Below are positions 55,501 through 64,000 of a stretch of 64,000 nt of DNA, piece by piece. The stretch spans positions 101,376-165,375 of the forward strand of contig JABYQU010000067.1 of assembly GCA_022264855.1 (NCBI GenBank). The letters run 5' to 3'. Under the pieces are notes generated by a model. The model had not been told where the DNA came from and did no database searches. It was given only the letters and a program-made list of their open reading frames with translations. Position numbers and translations under genes: made by a program. The stretch comes from Lenzites betulinus. Its lineage: Eukaryota; Basidiomycota; Agaricomycetes; Polyporales; Polyporaceae. Position 1 is the stretch's first letter, and each line of letters begins with the position of its first letter.

Positions 55501-56940
55501 TTGAGCACATTTATTGGTAGCTATAGTATACACAGACAACATGCAAAAGAGAGCAGGGCCATATCTGTACAGGATATAATATTATGGAGCAAACAAGCTG
55601 GAAGTGCCCCAAATGTACAGCAAGAGGGCACGTAAGGGGTAGGCCATTTTAAACCATGCCAAGCTGGCAATATGTATGGATATATTGCCAGTACACACTA
55701 CAAAGGCTTTCAAGGGAATCCATTAGGAACTGAGGGCCTGGAGGGTGATCTATTGGCAGGGAGGCAGGAGGAGGGGCAGAATACATGTGGATGGAATATC
55801 CTGAGAGTAGGCCTGTTTCAAAGGTCTGCTAAATACAAATCTAACGGTGTATAGGGTGGATTTATATGTGCCCTGGATCAGGAGCTATTGAGCAAACAAA
55901 ACGGCTGCTTTTGCGAAAATGCGAAAGGCCATATCTTCATCAGTACAGCATCGGGGGCTATGCAAATAGCTGTCCAGAAAGCCCTGTGCTATAGCTTCAA
56001 ATGATATATTGATCAACATAATGGGCCCAGAGGAACCAATAATATGCTGCATGCACCTACCAGGACCTGCTGACCCTGCCCTGGGTTCGCTTTTTTGACT
56101 GCTTTTGGTCGGTTTTTAGCCCCCACAGAACACCCTGATATGTATCATGATCACATATACATAGGGCACAAAGTGGGCAATAATGCGCCCAGGGGGGCCA
56201 AAAGGGAGCCCCAGGGGGTGGTAGTAGGCCCTGCCCCATTTGGAAGCCAAAAAAGCGCCCAAATGCGGTCATTTGGTATGCCTACCCTATTAGGAAGCCA
56301 AAAAAGCGCCCATTAAGCGGTAAACAGGGACCTACAAGCAGGCACTGATTGTATAATGGATAACGCAAACCAGGCACAGCTGCCAGAATATAAAACAAAC
56401 TGCCCAGGGATTGTACAATCCCAAATACGCGCCCACAGTATCAAAAACAAACTGCCCAGGGATTGTACAATAGGTGGTCCTTATAATATAATACTTGACA
56501 CTTATAATACAATGGCTGGGGTAGCGTTAAACAATTACAAGTGGTGATCACAAAATACACGAGGTGTGCACCAGTCTGGTGGGGGATTATATTATTATGG
56601 TGGCAACCACAAGTGCTTCAATGGCCTCACTATGCGCGATCGAGTCTACGAGTGGCATCGTCGCAATCCCAATCAGCTCGCGTCGCGGCCGGCGTCGCAG
56701 ATGGTGTTCGAGATCGCAGAGGACCCGTACACGGCGAGTGGCTTTGCGCTTGCGACGGAGGACCGGATCGCACAGCTGGAGTACGAGCTTTACGCTCTGC
56801 GACGGACCAAAGAACGCTTCGACGGAGTAGAGGTACCTTCCTATCGGCGACCTACCCAACGGCCACGACCGGGACTCCGCCCAGCTGCTGTTGTAGCGAT
56901 GATGCATCAGAGGCCGTACAGCGCCCACCCCCCGTGATGC
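52541..56940 (+). pseudogene. Broken gag of the second LTR element
   Basis: Gag pieces occur in different frames: SELLVARFKLLITQFSHHLD (52.6 kb), TLRRFFQDIEALFERSGVEE (53.05 kb), GIRAPLWDQVSQRLQLKDP (53.43 kb) and a knuckle CHYCGNAGCMLRNC (53.76 kb). At least two frameshifts lie between them. At 53,908 the frame is cut by the fold-back and resumes after 56,615 with TMRDRVYEWHRRNPNQLASR and a helical end. It is a clear pseudogene. Confidence 0.7.
53908..56615. mobile_element. 2.7 kb fold-back element
   Basis: Left arm 53,908-55,214 is repeated in reverse complement at 55,320-56,615, with few differences and a 105 bp loop. Ends read CACTTGTGG...CCACAAGTG. The target GCTTCAAT (8 bp; 7 bp if the terminal G belongs to the element) stands on both sides (53,900-53,907 and 56,615-56,622). 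Subterminal motifs repeat within each arm (TGGGCGCTTTTTTGGCTTCC twice; TTGTACAATCCCTGGGCAG twice), as transposase-binding sites often do. It has no convincing coding frame. An 8 bp duplication fits hAT or Kyakuja-Dileera-Zisupton transposons; which one cannot be told. Confidence 0.85.
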
Positions 56941-57107
56941 ACCAAAGACCGTACGTTTAGGCGCCCCCTTGGCGAGGCGCGGGGTTACTACTGGGCCCTC
57001 TCGGCACCTCGGCACATGTCCTAAAGCGGTAATTCGTGTGTAATATGTCGCGCGCACCGCGTAAACGCCTCCCGGACGTATTATTCAGCTTCGCGTAGTG
57101 TATACAG

Positions 57108-57335
57108 AGCGCCCGGGCGCCCCTTCCTCCTCCCGGGCACCTCGGGGATGCCCTTGGAGAGCGCCCGGCCACCTACCAGCCTCCCGGGCACCTCGGGGAT
57201 GTCCTGGGAGAGCGCCCGGCCACCTACCAGCCTCCGGGCACCTCGGGGATGTCCTGGGAGAGCGCCCGGCCACCTACCAGCCTCTCGGGCACCTCGGGGA
57301 TGATCTACCATGGGGTTTATACCCTTGGAGAGCGC
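57108..57335. repeat. About four tandem copies of a 50-51 bp unit
   Basis: Units begin GAGCGCCCGG at about 57,108, 57,159, 57,210 and 57,260, with a partial copy near 57,330. Each contains CACCTCGGGGATG. Spacing is 50-51 bp and small differences separate the copies. Confidence 0.75.
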
Positions 57336-57478
57336 CTGGTTACATGTAGATTGCACAACTACAGAAGTAAATGTATACAAGGGGGCTAGGCGGAGAGTTA
57401 TAAAGGATCATCATGGGGAACGAGGTACAGGGAAGTGCACAGATACAAGGGCGGTGAAGGATGTTGTCATGTAATCCA

Positions 57479-60400
57479 CTAGCGGCGACGCTTAGCAGAC
57501 CGTGAGGACGACGTGCCATCGTTTCCTCGTCCACGCTTGATGCTACGACTTGTTGAGTATGAGCAATAATACTATACGGCCGCGCCACTCACCCGGAGAC
57601 TCGACCACTAGCTCCCATCTGAGTGACAACCCAGCAAACATCGGTCACCGCCTGATGCCAGTCTTGAAGCGTCGCCGGACTGATCACGTCCTTCCACCAT
57701 GCCAGAGTGAGAAGTACCAGCATGATTCCGTTCTTACCAGGCCTGACAAGTTCCCCCCACTCGCCTTGAGCGCCATGAAGTGGAAGAGGACGGCCGTCTT
57801 CGCCGAATGTGCGCCACCCTGGCTGGAGAGATCTCCACCATGCCCACCAGGACTTGGCGAAGTTGACGTCCTGAGGCATGGATGGGAGGCGGTTGAGCTT
57901 GCGCCCCCACTTCATCCACTCGCTGACCTCCTTTGGCCGGTTTGCAGTGGGTAGCCCTTGAGTCTTTAAAGATGTTAGTCAACGTCCAATGCGAGAGATT
58001 GGTGGCAAGGAAGCTCACCGGAGTCTCCCACTTGTAAGTCCCTTCCAAGACAACCCAGCCTTCCAGCGCCCCTTGGTATTCGTCACCATACCCACGCGCT
58101 GCAAGGTGTTCATACACCTCGCTGACCCATACAGGCCACTCCACTCTCGGGGGGCGAGAAATTGCGCTTGTTGTTGGCGCAATTGTTGCCGTTGTGAGCG
58201 CGCTAGAGGATACGATTGCAGATGCGCTTTCCTGCGTGGTCGCCACTGCCTCTGCTGGCATTGGGGGCGTAGTGCAAGCTGCCGGAGTGGGCGTGGCCGC
58301 TGTGAGCAACGTCGGAGTTGTCGCGGCTGCTGGAGCCGTCGCGGCTCCGGTAGCTGTTGTCGAGCCTGAGGTGGCGGCGGCGGTGGTCGTCGCGCCCGCG
58401 GCGGTCGTGCCCGCGGCGGTCGTGGTCGCGCCCGCGGCGGTCGTGCCGCGGCGGCGGTCGTCGTGCCCGCGTCGGTCGTGGTCGCGCCCGCGGCGGTCGT
58501 GGTCGCGCCCGCGGCGGTCGTGGTCGCGCCCGCGGCGGTCGTGGTCGTGCCCGCGGCCGTGGTCGTGCCCGCGGCGGTCGTGGTCGTGCCCGCGGCGGTC
58601 GTGGTCGTGCCCGCGCGGTCGTGGTCGTGCCCGCGGCGCTCATCGTGCCCGCGTCGGTCGTCGTGCCCGCGTCGGTCGTCGTGCCCGCGGCGGTCGTGCC
58701 CGCGGCGTCGGTCGTCGTGCCCGCGGCGGCGGTCGTCGCGCCCGCGGCGGCGGTCGTCGTGCCCGCGGTGGTGGCCGTCGTGCCCGCGGTGGTGGCCGTC
58801 GCGCCCGCGGTGGTTGTTGTGGTTGCTGATGTTGTCCCACCGTTGGACGTTGCGGCCTTACGCAGGCGCGAAGATTGGCGAGTGGCGACTGCAGATTTTG
58901 CAGCAGGCGGGGTGGGTTTTTTCGATGGCTTCATCAGAAACCCGACCTCCTCGCGGATACGGCGCATATTGGCGGTGTGCTCTTTCCTGTTGATATAGGC
59001 GACCCGCTCAAACGTGGGCAAATCCCCGGCCTCGACGAGCCACCGGCGCCGGGCAGCTTCAGTCATAGCATCGAGCTCGACTGCCATCACTGGGCCTACG
59101 CCAAGCTCCTCCATAGTAGGTATGTCGTCTTCGTCCAGGCCAAGCCAGTAGTAGTCGTCGTCCTCGTCATCGTTCTCGTTGTCCTCGTCCTCGTCGTCCG
59201 CGCCAAGGTCGTCGTCTTCCTCGAGTTCGTCCTCATCGTCATCACCGAGTAGCTCATCCACCTCGTCGTCATTGTCCCGAGAGTCACTCTCCCATTCTTC
59301 CGCCGAAGACTCGTCTGAGTCACGCGCACGGGCTTTCCCTTTTCCCTGTCTCTTCTTCCCAGACTGCCCTGCCTTGCCTTTACGTCTCTGAGCCACCGAC
59401 GCACCGGCAGGTACAGTCGATAATTGTGTCGTAGCTACCGGAGGGGTGGGTGTTGTACTCGGAGGAGCTGCGAGGTTGAGGCCAAGGGAGGAGAGTGTCG
59501 TAGGAGTTGAGAGCGTGGATGGTGTCGATGAGGTTTGGAGAGTAGCTTGCCGTTGTGCATATTCTATAACATCAATCAGCCATGCAGGACGTTAGGTAAC
59601 AAGGGGATACATACCAGGGGTTGCCATGAGGAATCGTGTGAAGGACTGCATGACGTCGTCGCTGAAGCGTTGACCCTCGTATTGGTACCAATGAAGACGA
59701 CTGGCCCCGCAGTCTTACCGGCGTTGATACTGAGGATGAAGGTTAGTGTAATTCATGTCTGCTGCGACTGAGTGTAACTTACATCTTCAAGCAAAATTCC
59801 TTCTGGTCCGTGATGTTGGGACACCGGCAATGAGAGTGAAGTACATTCCCGTGTAGGCCCGGAGCATCTCAAGCAGAGGTTGCACGACGACTGCAAGCTG
59901 ATCGCGAGCCCTATACAAGACTGTAAGTTGCGCGTCATCTAGAGGTAGCACGGCACTCACGCTATTTGCTGCTCCGCATCTGAGGGACCGTCAGGAGGGA
60001 TGTACTCCGCCATCCGTTCCAAGTCCTCATTGTGACGACGGTCGCATTCGTCCCGGAGCTCTTTCTTGTAGTCATCCGATTCTGCGCGTAACAACTCGCG
60101 CGCAATAGCTGCGCGGAAGCTAAGCCCCTCAGAGTCCCTGAGCCCTGCTGCCGGCCATCGCTCGTCGAAGACTTCCGATACTTCAGTCGCCTTCAGAGTC
60201 ATATAGAGCTGCCAAGGCGGGAGTTTGCGCGGTGGAGCAATGGTGGCATGATGGCGCAAGGAGTCGAGGACGCCTGCCCACGGGTTTTGTTCCTTACGCG
60301 AGCGGGCATTCCTGCGGTAGCGCATGTGGTTCTTAATTTGCTAAAGAGAATGCATCATGCACCAATCACAATAGGCATTATGCAGCGAACGTACCTGCTG

Positions 60401-60728
60401 TATCTTGCCAATGACTCCCCGTTTTTGCTCCTGCATGTCCTCCGACATCTCCTCCGGTTCATCCAGTCGCCCTCTTCATCGGCTCCTTATCGAGAGGAAG
60501 AAGCCACGGGAATGTAGCCCAGTATTCTTCGAAGAGATCTTGCCAGAACTCGTTGACGGTGGCATTAGGTTGGTCGATGACATCCACGAAGCGCGAGAAC
60601 CAGCGGTCCATGAACTCCTTGCGCTGGCCGTGGAAGAGCCCCTGGTTCCCGGCCTTTCCGCCCTTCTTCTTCCGCTTTGACGTCCTCTTCTTCCGGACAG
60701 CTGCAGATGAGCGATATCTGACGGGCAT
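57479..60728 (-). CDS. W-rich Agaricomycete-type protein of unknown function, frameshifted
   Basis: Starts MPVRYRSSAAVRKKRTSKRK. First part: KGGKAGNQGLFHGQRKEF and FWQDLFEEYWATFPWLLPLD, then EPEEMSEDMQEQKRGVIGKI, PPWQLYMTLKATEVSEVFDE and LEMLRAYTGMYFTLIAG. A Ser/Thr-rich linker and a long acidic block follow (from 59,396), then a 21 bp coding minisatellite. The C-terminus has PVWVSEVYEHLAARGYGDEY, FAKSWWAWWRSLQPGWRTFG and NGIMLVLLTLAWWKDV, ending in a basic nuclear-type tail (RGRGNDG...KRRR). I recall this architecture from many unnamed mushroom proteins often found near transposons. The frame breaks near 60,480 and 59,800 with no usable intron, so this copy may be a pseudogene. Confidence 0.55.
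58380..58820. repeat. 21 bp GC-rich minisatellite within the coding linker
   Basis: Tandem copies of a unit like GTGGTCGCGCCCGCGGCGGTC (one base longer than 20 when complete). Length slips between units let the minus frame pass through AGTTTA, RPRPPRA and HDRRGRD types of peptide repeat in turn. Confidence 0.8.
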
Positions 60729-60957
60729 AGCTAGGCAGAGCGCAGCGAGCAGCAGACCGGAGTGGGCGAGCAGAGTGTTAAGCGCGCAAGACTCGGCACT
60801 CAACGCGCACACGTGCTGACCGCAAGGCACTCGTTACGGTCACGTTATTTAAATCCATACGCGAGGAACCCGCTCCCAGGCAACTTGTTCTCAAACTGCC
60901 ATCTGTTCTCATCCCCCCTCGTATGGCCTCCAGAATCAATCCAGAAACCATCCGGCA

Positions 60958-62032
60958 ATGGGATGCGGTGGCCGTTCAGCTGGGGCCCACCCCATCTACG
61001 ATGAATCCGGGGAAATCGTCCCCATCGGCGAGTATCATAAGGGAGAGATTATCTACGTCGTTTGGCATGGGAGGGCGATGGGGATAGTGTTCGGCTGGTA
61101 CGTTGTAGCCTCATCTTCCTTTGAATACAGCTCACCGGCGGTCTTGAAATACAGGGGCATATGTGGAGCACTCACCTCTGGGTTCCCGGGCACCCTCTTC
61201 AAAGGATTCAAGAATCTCCAGCGGGCTCGTCAGGCGTGGCTTGAGGGGCCGGACTGGGGACCTTTGCGCGGCGTCTGGACCCCGCCTGTCCATCCTCGCC
61301 CCGCCCTCCCCACACCAGGCTACGGACCCGCCGCGTTGCCTGGCCTCGGGCCTGATGTCGCCACGCCAACCCCTCCTCCATCCCCTACAATCGCGGCTTC
61401 CACACCGGAGGGACCGACCAAGGCTTCCGGTGCTTCGAAGAAACAGGGACCGAGCTCTGGGACAGATGAGACCTACTTCTCCTGCGAGGAACTCGCCAAT
61501 GCTTTACCCACTCCCGCCCCCGCCGTGCGTTCAACTCCTCTTCGACCTCGGCCCTCTCCCATCATGGTCTCCTCACGGGTGTCGCCTCAGCCTGGCACCA
61601 AAGCATCGGCCAAGCCGCCCACCCTCCACGCGGCGTCAAACTTGCAGCCGCCGAACAACTCTCAGGGTGCCTCGGCTAAGCCTGAGAGCGTCGCCAAGGC
61701 GCACACCCCCGCCGGGCTTATTGCATCCCCCGCGGTCACTCTGTCTTCGCTGGCTTCAACTGCCACGTCGTCGATCGTTGTGCCCGAAGGCAGGGCGTAC
61801 GTCGTCGTGAGAGGGGACACCCTGGAGTGTACACTGACAAGTAGGTGTACAATTGTCTCTGCGCGCTCGGGTAACTAACATACTTTCGCCCAGGGAGACG
61901 GCTGCGATCATGATGGGGAACCTGCCTGGCCGTAAGATGTCCGCCTTCCGTTCCCGTAGGAAGGCGGCTAGATTCTATGAACAGGAGCTGGCCGCCGGCC
62001 GTGTTGGTCAGCCAATCATGGAGAATGCCTGA
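60958..62032 (+). CDS. RNase H1 N-terminal (hybrid-binding) domain protein
   Basis: Exons 60958-61097, 61155-61844 and 61894-62032 give 322 residues. Residues 25-75 form the RNase H1 N-terminal/caulimovirus-VI type domain: IYVVWHGRAMGIVFGW joined across intron 1 to GICGALTSGFPGTLFKGFKN, keeping the W-x2-C spacing and the GFPG...FKGF core. In RNase H1 this small domain binds RNA:DNA hybrid or dsRNA. No catalytic RNase H domain follows; the rest is Pro/Ala/Ser-rich with a C-terminal helix (FRSRRKAARFYEQELAAG). The start is uncertain: a Met at 60,923 in another frame gives a natural-looking N-terminus, so a small indel may exist. Likely nuclear or cytosolic nucleic-acid binder. Confidence 0.65.
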
Positions 62033-62161
62033 GCGCGGACATTTTATTAGTCCCCCATCTATGTCTGCTTTGATGTATGATGTGTGCTTCAGTATCGCTA
62101 CAATTCAGATGCCTTGTGTCCTCCCCCCAAACTTAGAGTGGTGCATCAATTATATGGAGAA

Positions 62162-62897
62162 TCAACGACATCCATCTAAGTAAACCTCAACAGCGCTCAC
62201 AGCCCACTGCACCTTGAATAGGACAGAGGAGATGCTTCGCCAGAGCGCGCGTAATTCGTCCTTGCATACATCCTGGCTGGCAAGCTCGACGATGGCGTCT
62301 TCGAGGTCATCTAACAGGTGGTCTCCGGCGATTACCCAATCCTCCTGCTGGCTGATCCATTGAACACGCTGGGTTTCGTTGAGACGTGCCTCAACGGCGG
62401 CGGCCTGGAGTGCAGGTATAAGGGCGCGAGGGTCGTTGGGAACACCATATCCGAAGCTTGCGATTGAGGTGAGCGAGCGAGCGAGCAAACGCTGGTGTGA
62501 GCAACTGGGCTCTGTACGAGATTATGTCCTCGTCTGCAGGCCTGATAATGTATATGATATGTTTACACAACAGTCTTGCATCTGAACAGATGATCGGGAC
62601 TCACCGCGGCGCTGGCTCTGCGTCGTGCATGCCGACCTCAAGCTCTGCGCTGGCTGCTGTATTGAGAGCTATGTTGGATTCTACGGCGGAACTTGGGCCG
62701 GGAGCTGCGCCACAGGAGTGCTGCATCCGGCATGCCTCCTTCCTGAGCCTTTCGCGTTCACTTATTAGGACATAGTCAGTTCAGTGCGCCGAGGCGAACA
62801 CCATCAATACTCACAGTGCCTGTTTTTCCCTGAAACGCCTATTGCGAGCACGACGTAGAGCTTGCTGCCTTGTGATGGGACCGATGATGTGGTACAT
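62162..62897 (-). CDS. Small basic/helical protein of unknown function
   Basis: Three exons on the minus strand (62897-62815, 62760-62605, 62456-62162) total 534 nt, 177 residues. The N-terminus is strongly basic and helical (TRQQALRRARNRRFREKQAL, ERERLRKEACRMQ), bZIP-like in look but without a convincing leucine zipper. After a linker the C-terminal half is all-helical (ALIPALQAAAVEARLNETQR, DHLLDDLEDAIVELASQD, ELRALWRSISSVLFKVQWAV). It converges with the RNase H1-N gene, 130 bp apart. I know no family for it. Confidence 0.6.
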
Positions 62898-63054
62898 ATT
62901 GGCCAGAGAGAGATGGTTGAAGTGCGAAGTGACGCCGATTGAGCCCAACAGCCTGGCGTCTCTAGAGTAGACGCTGCGAACTCAACTGCAGCTCAGCACA
63001 GGAGCGTCTTAAGACGCTTTTAGGCGCCCTCACTGAGACGAGCCATCAGAGTGT

Positions 63055-64000
63055 CTATTCGTCAACACAAAGTTCTGCCCAAGTACTGTACATGCTTATA
63101 CCCTGATTCCACCTGTCCTGTCCAGAAGGCAATACCCCTCCAGCTTGCTCATATTGGTACTGACTCCTGAAATCGCACTCTACCCATCTGAACAGACCAC
63201 CGGCGGAGAACTGAGTGAGCGAGAACCTGGTTTCGCCCGGCTGTATAGCGATGTTGGAGTGCAAAAGGAGAGCAGAGGGGATGAGGATGGTCGAGCCGGG
63301 GGGAAATTCAATCATCATGTTCAGGTCCCACAGGACAATATGGGCCAAGGGAGGGGTTGAAGTCGCCCATCGCCGTGACGCTGCACCAGCCCCACGCGAG
63401 GTTCTGGAAGTCCTTGTGGCGGAGCGTGACCACGCGCGGGCCGAGGTTGAAATAAGCAGCACCGAAGACGTTGTTCTGGAAGTTCGGCTTCATCGAGGGC
63501 GAGGACGCTACAAGGGCGTCCAGTGTACGGCTGTAGTGTGCATACAGCCGTGGGGCGTACGCCTGCATCGCAGCTGGAAGAACGGGATTTGTTAGCAGAG
63601 CGATCGCAGAGATAAATAATGCCGTTGCAAGCTTACCACTAGCGAAATTGGCTATGCGCCGAACTGCGGTGCTTCGAAGTAGAGTATTGGCGATGTCTCT
63701 CTCTACGCCTGTAATCTTGAGGTTCTTGGGGAACTGGGCACGGTGAACGCCGATAGCAACAGGCTAGGAACGCGACATACCTGCTGCCCTCCACCGTATG
63801 AGAGCCCTGCACCCACTGCTGGGTAGTAACCTCGGCGATGCTTGTAGTCCTCGTCGTTGGTACCGAACTGCCGCCGCGCATCTTCATAAAGACCTTGGGC
63901 CTCGCGCACGACGTTTTTCCAATCGTCGTGATACGGGCTTCCGGCGAGTACCGCAAAGATTCTTCCGTGTTTGTCGAGAAGGGGCCGCGGTTCCTGAAAG
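63055..64000 (-). CDS. TET/JBP-like 2OG-Fe(II) dioxygenase, C-terminal part, frameshifted
   Basis: The gene runs in from beyond the window. Exons seen: 64000-63781 (GRIFAVLAGSPYHDDW, HRRGYYPAVGAGLSYGGGQQ), 63733 to about 63637 (FPKNLKITGVERDIANTLLR), and 63573-63055. The last carries NFQNNVFGAAYFNLGPRVVT, the iron motif H-x-D in RHKDFQN, GWCSVTAMGDF, then after a frame change HIVLWDL, PPGSTILIPSALLLHSN with the distal His, and GETRFSLTQFSAGGLFRWVE with the 2-oxoglutarate Arg. This matches the fungal TET/JBP type that oxidises 5-methylcytosine, as shown for Coprinopsis CcTET. A shift near 63,343 (the gap looks like two lost bases) separates the H-x-D from the distal His, with no usable intron. 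Confidence 0.7.

Larger units (their letters stand above)
51819..57000 (+). mobile_element. Decayed second LTR element, Gag part only
   Basis: A TATATA box near 52,026, a primer-binding site (52,463-52,481) identical to that of the 11 kb element, and a degraded Gag frame define a Ty3/Gypsy-like remnant. The presumed 5' LTR lies within 51,819-52,458 but I cannot fix its left end. No RT is left and the right end fades near 57,000. The hexamer GTCGCA/TGCGAC is unusually common on both sides of an inserted fold-back (51.87-53.9 and 56.63-56.9 kb), showing the two flanks belong together. Simple (TGCGAC)n runs lie at about 52,098-52,160. Confidence 0.65.

Noticed and set aside
57108..57335. Spaced repeats as a CRISPR array
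   Set aside because: The units are direct tandem copies without unique spacers, in a eukaryotic genome.
58194..58998. Long plus-strand frames through the minisatellite
   Set aside because: They are open only because the 21 bp unit lacks stops in every frame; the minus strand connects to real protein segments on both sides.

Overview
The window is nuclear DNA of a filamentous basidiomycete, most likely a wood-decay mushroom of the Polyporales type. The evidence is short (about 48-80 nt) GT..AG introns in nearly every gene, GC-rich coding sequence, F-box and P4-ATPase genes of fungal type, a TET/JBP-like dioxygenase and an uncharacterised W-rich family that I associate with Agaricomycetes, and Ngaro and LTR retrotransposons.

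Left part (0.5-34.4 kb), ordinary host genes: amidohydrolase (-), small tyrosine/dual-specificity phosphatase (-), polytopic membrane protein (-), Chk1 checkpoint kinase (+), type I metacaspase (-), acidic nucleolar Bud21/Utp16-like protein (+), SMP-30/gluconolactonase-like protein (-), F-box protein (+). A gene-poor stretch at 22.2-28.2 kb hides a small four-exon gene with two tandem Zn2Cys6 clusters. An eleven-exon P4-ATPase flippase (+) and an intron-containing tRNA-Asn(GTT) (-) follow.

Middle part (35.1-57.4 kb), nested mobile DNA. A Ngaro-type tyrosine-recombinase retrotransposon has split direct repeats A1...B1-A2-B2 at 35,153-35,309 and 51,176-51,818, and gag, RT/RNase H and recombinase frames, the last two each with a spliceosomal intron. 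It is split by an 11.0 kb LTR element (40,111-51,118) whose two 1,256 bp LTRs look identical. That element encodes Gag-protease and several accessory frames but no polymerase or integrase. Its U3 carries about 38 TTC triplets at nearly exact 10 bp steps just upstream of a TATA box, with perfect heat-shock-element motifs, and shorter versions of the same array precede internal TATA boxes and accessory frames. Next comes a decayed second LTR element (about 51.8-57.0 kb) whose gag is interrupted by a 2.7 kb fold-back element with 1.3 kb arms and a 7-8 bp target duplication.

Right part (57.4-64 kb): four TE-neighbourhood genes of uncertain function. These are a W-rich family protein with a 21 bp coding minisatellite and frameshifts, a protein with an RNase H1 N-terminal hybrid-binding domain, a small basic/helical protein, and the C-terminal part of a TET/JBP-like 2OG-Fe(II) dioxygenase that carries a frameshift in its catalytic core. 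Several genes here are frame-disrupted while those in the left part are clean, so this end is probably decaying or under relaxed selection.
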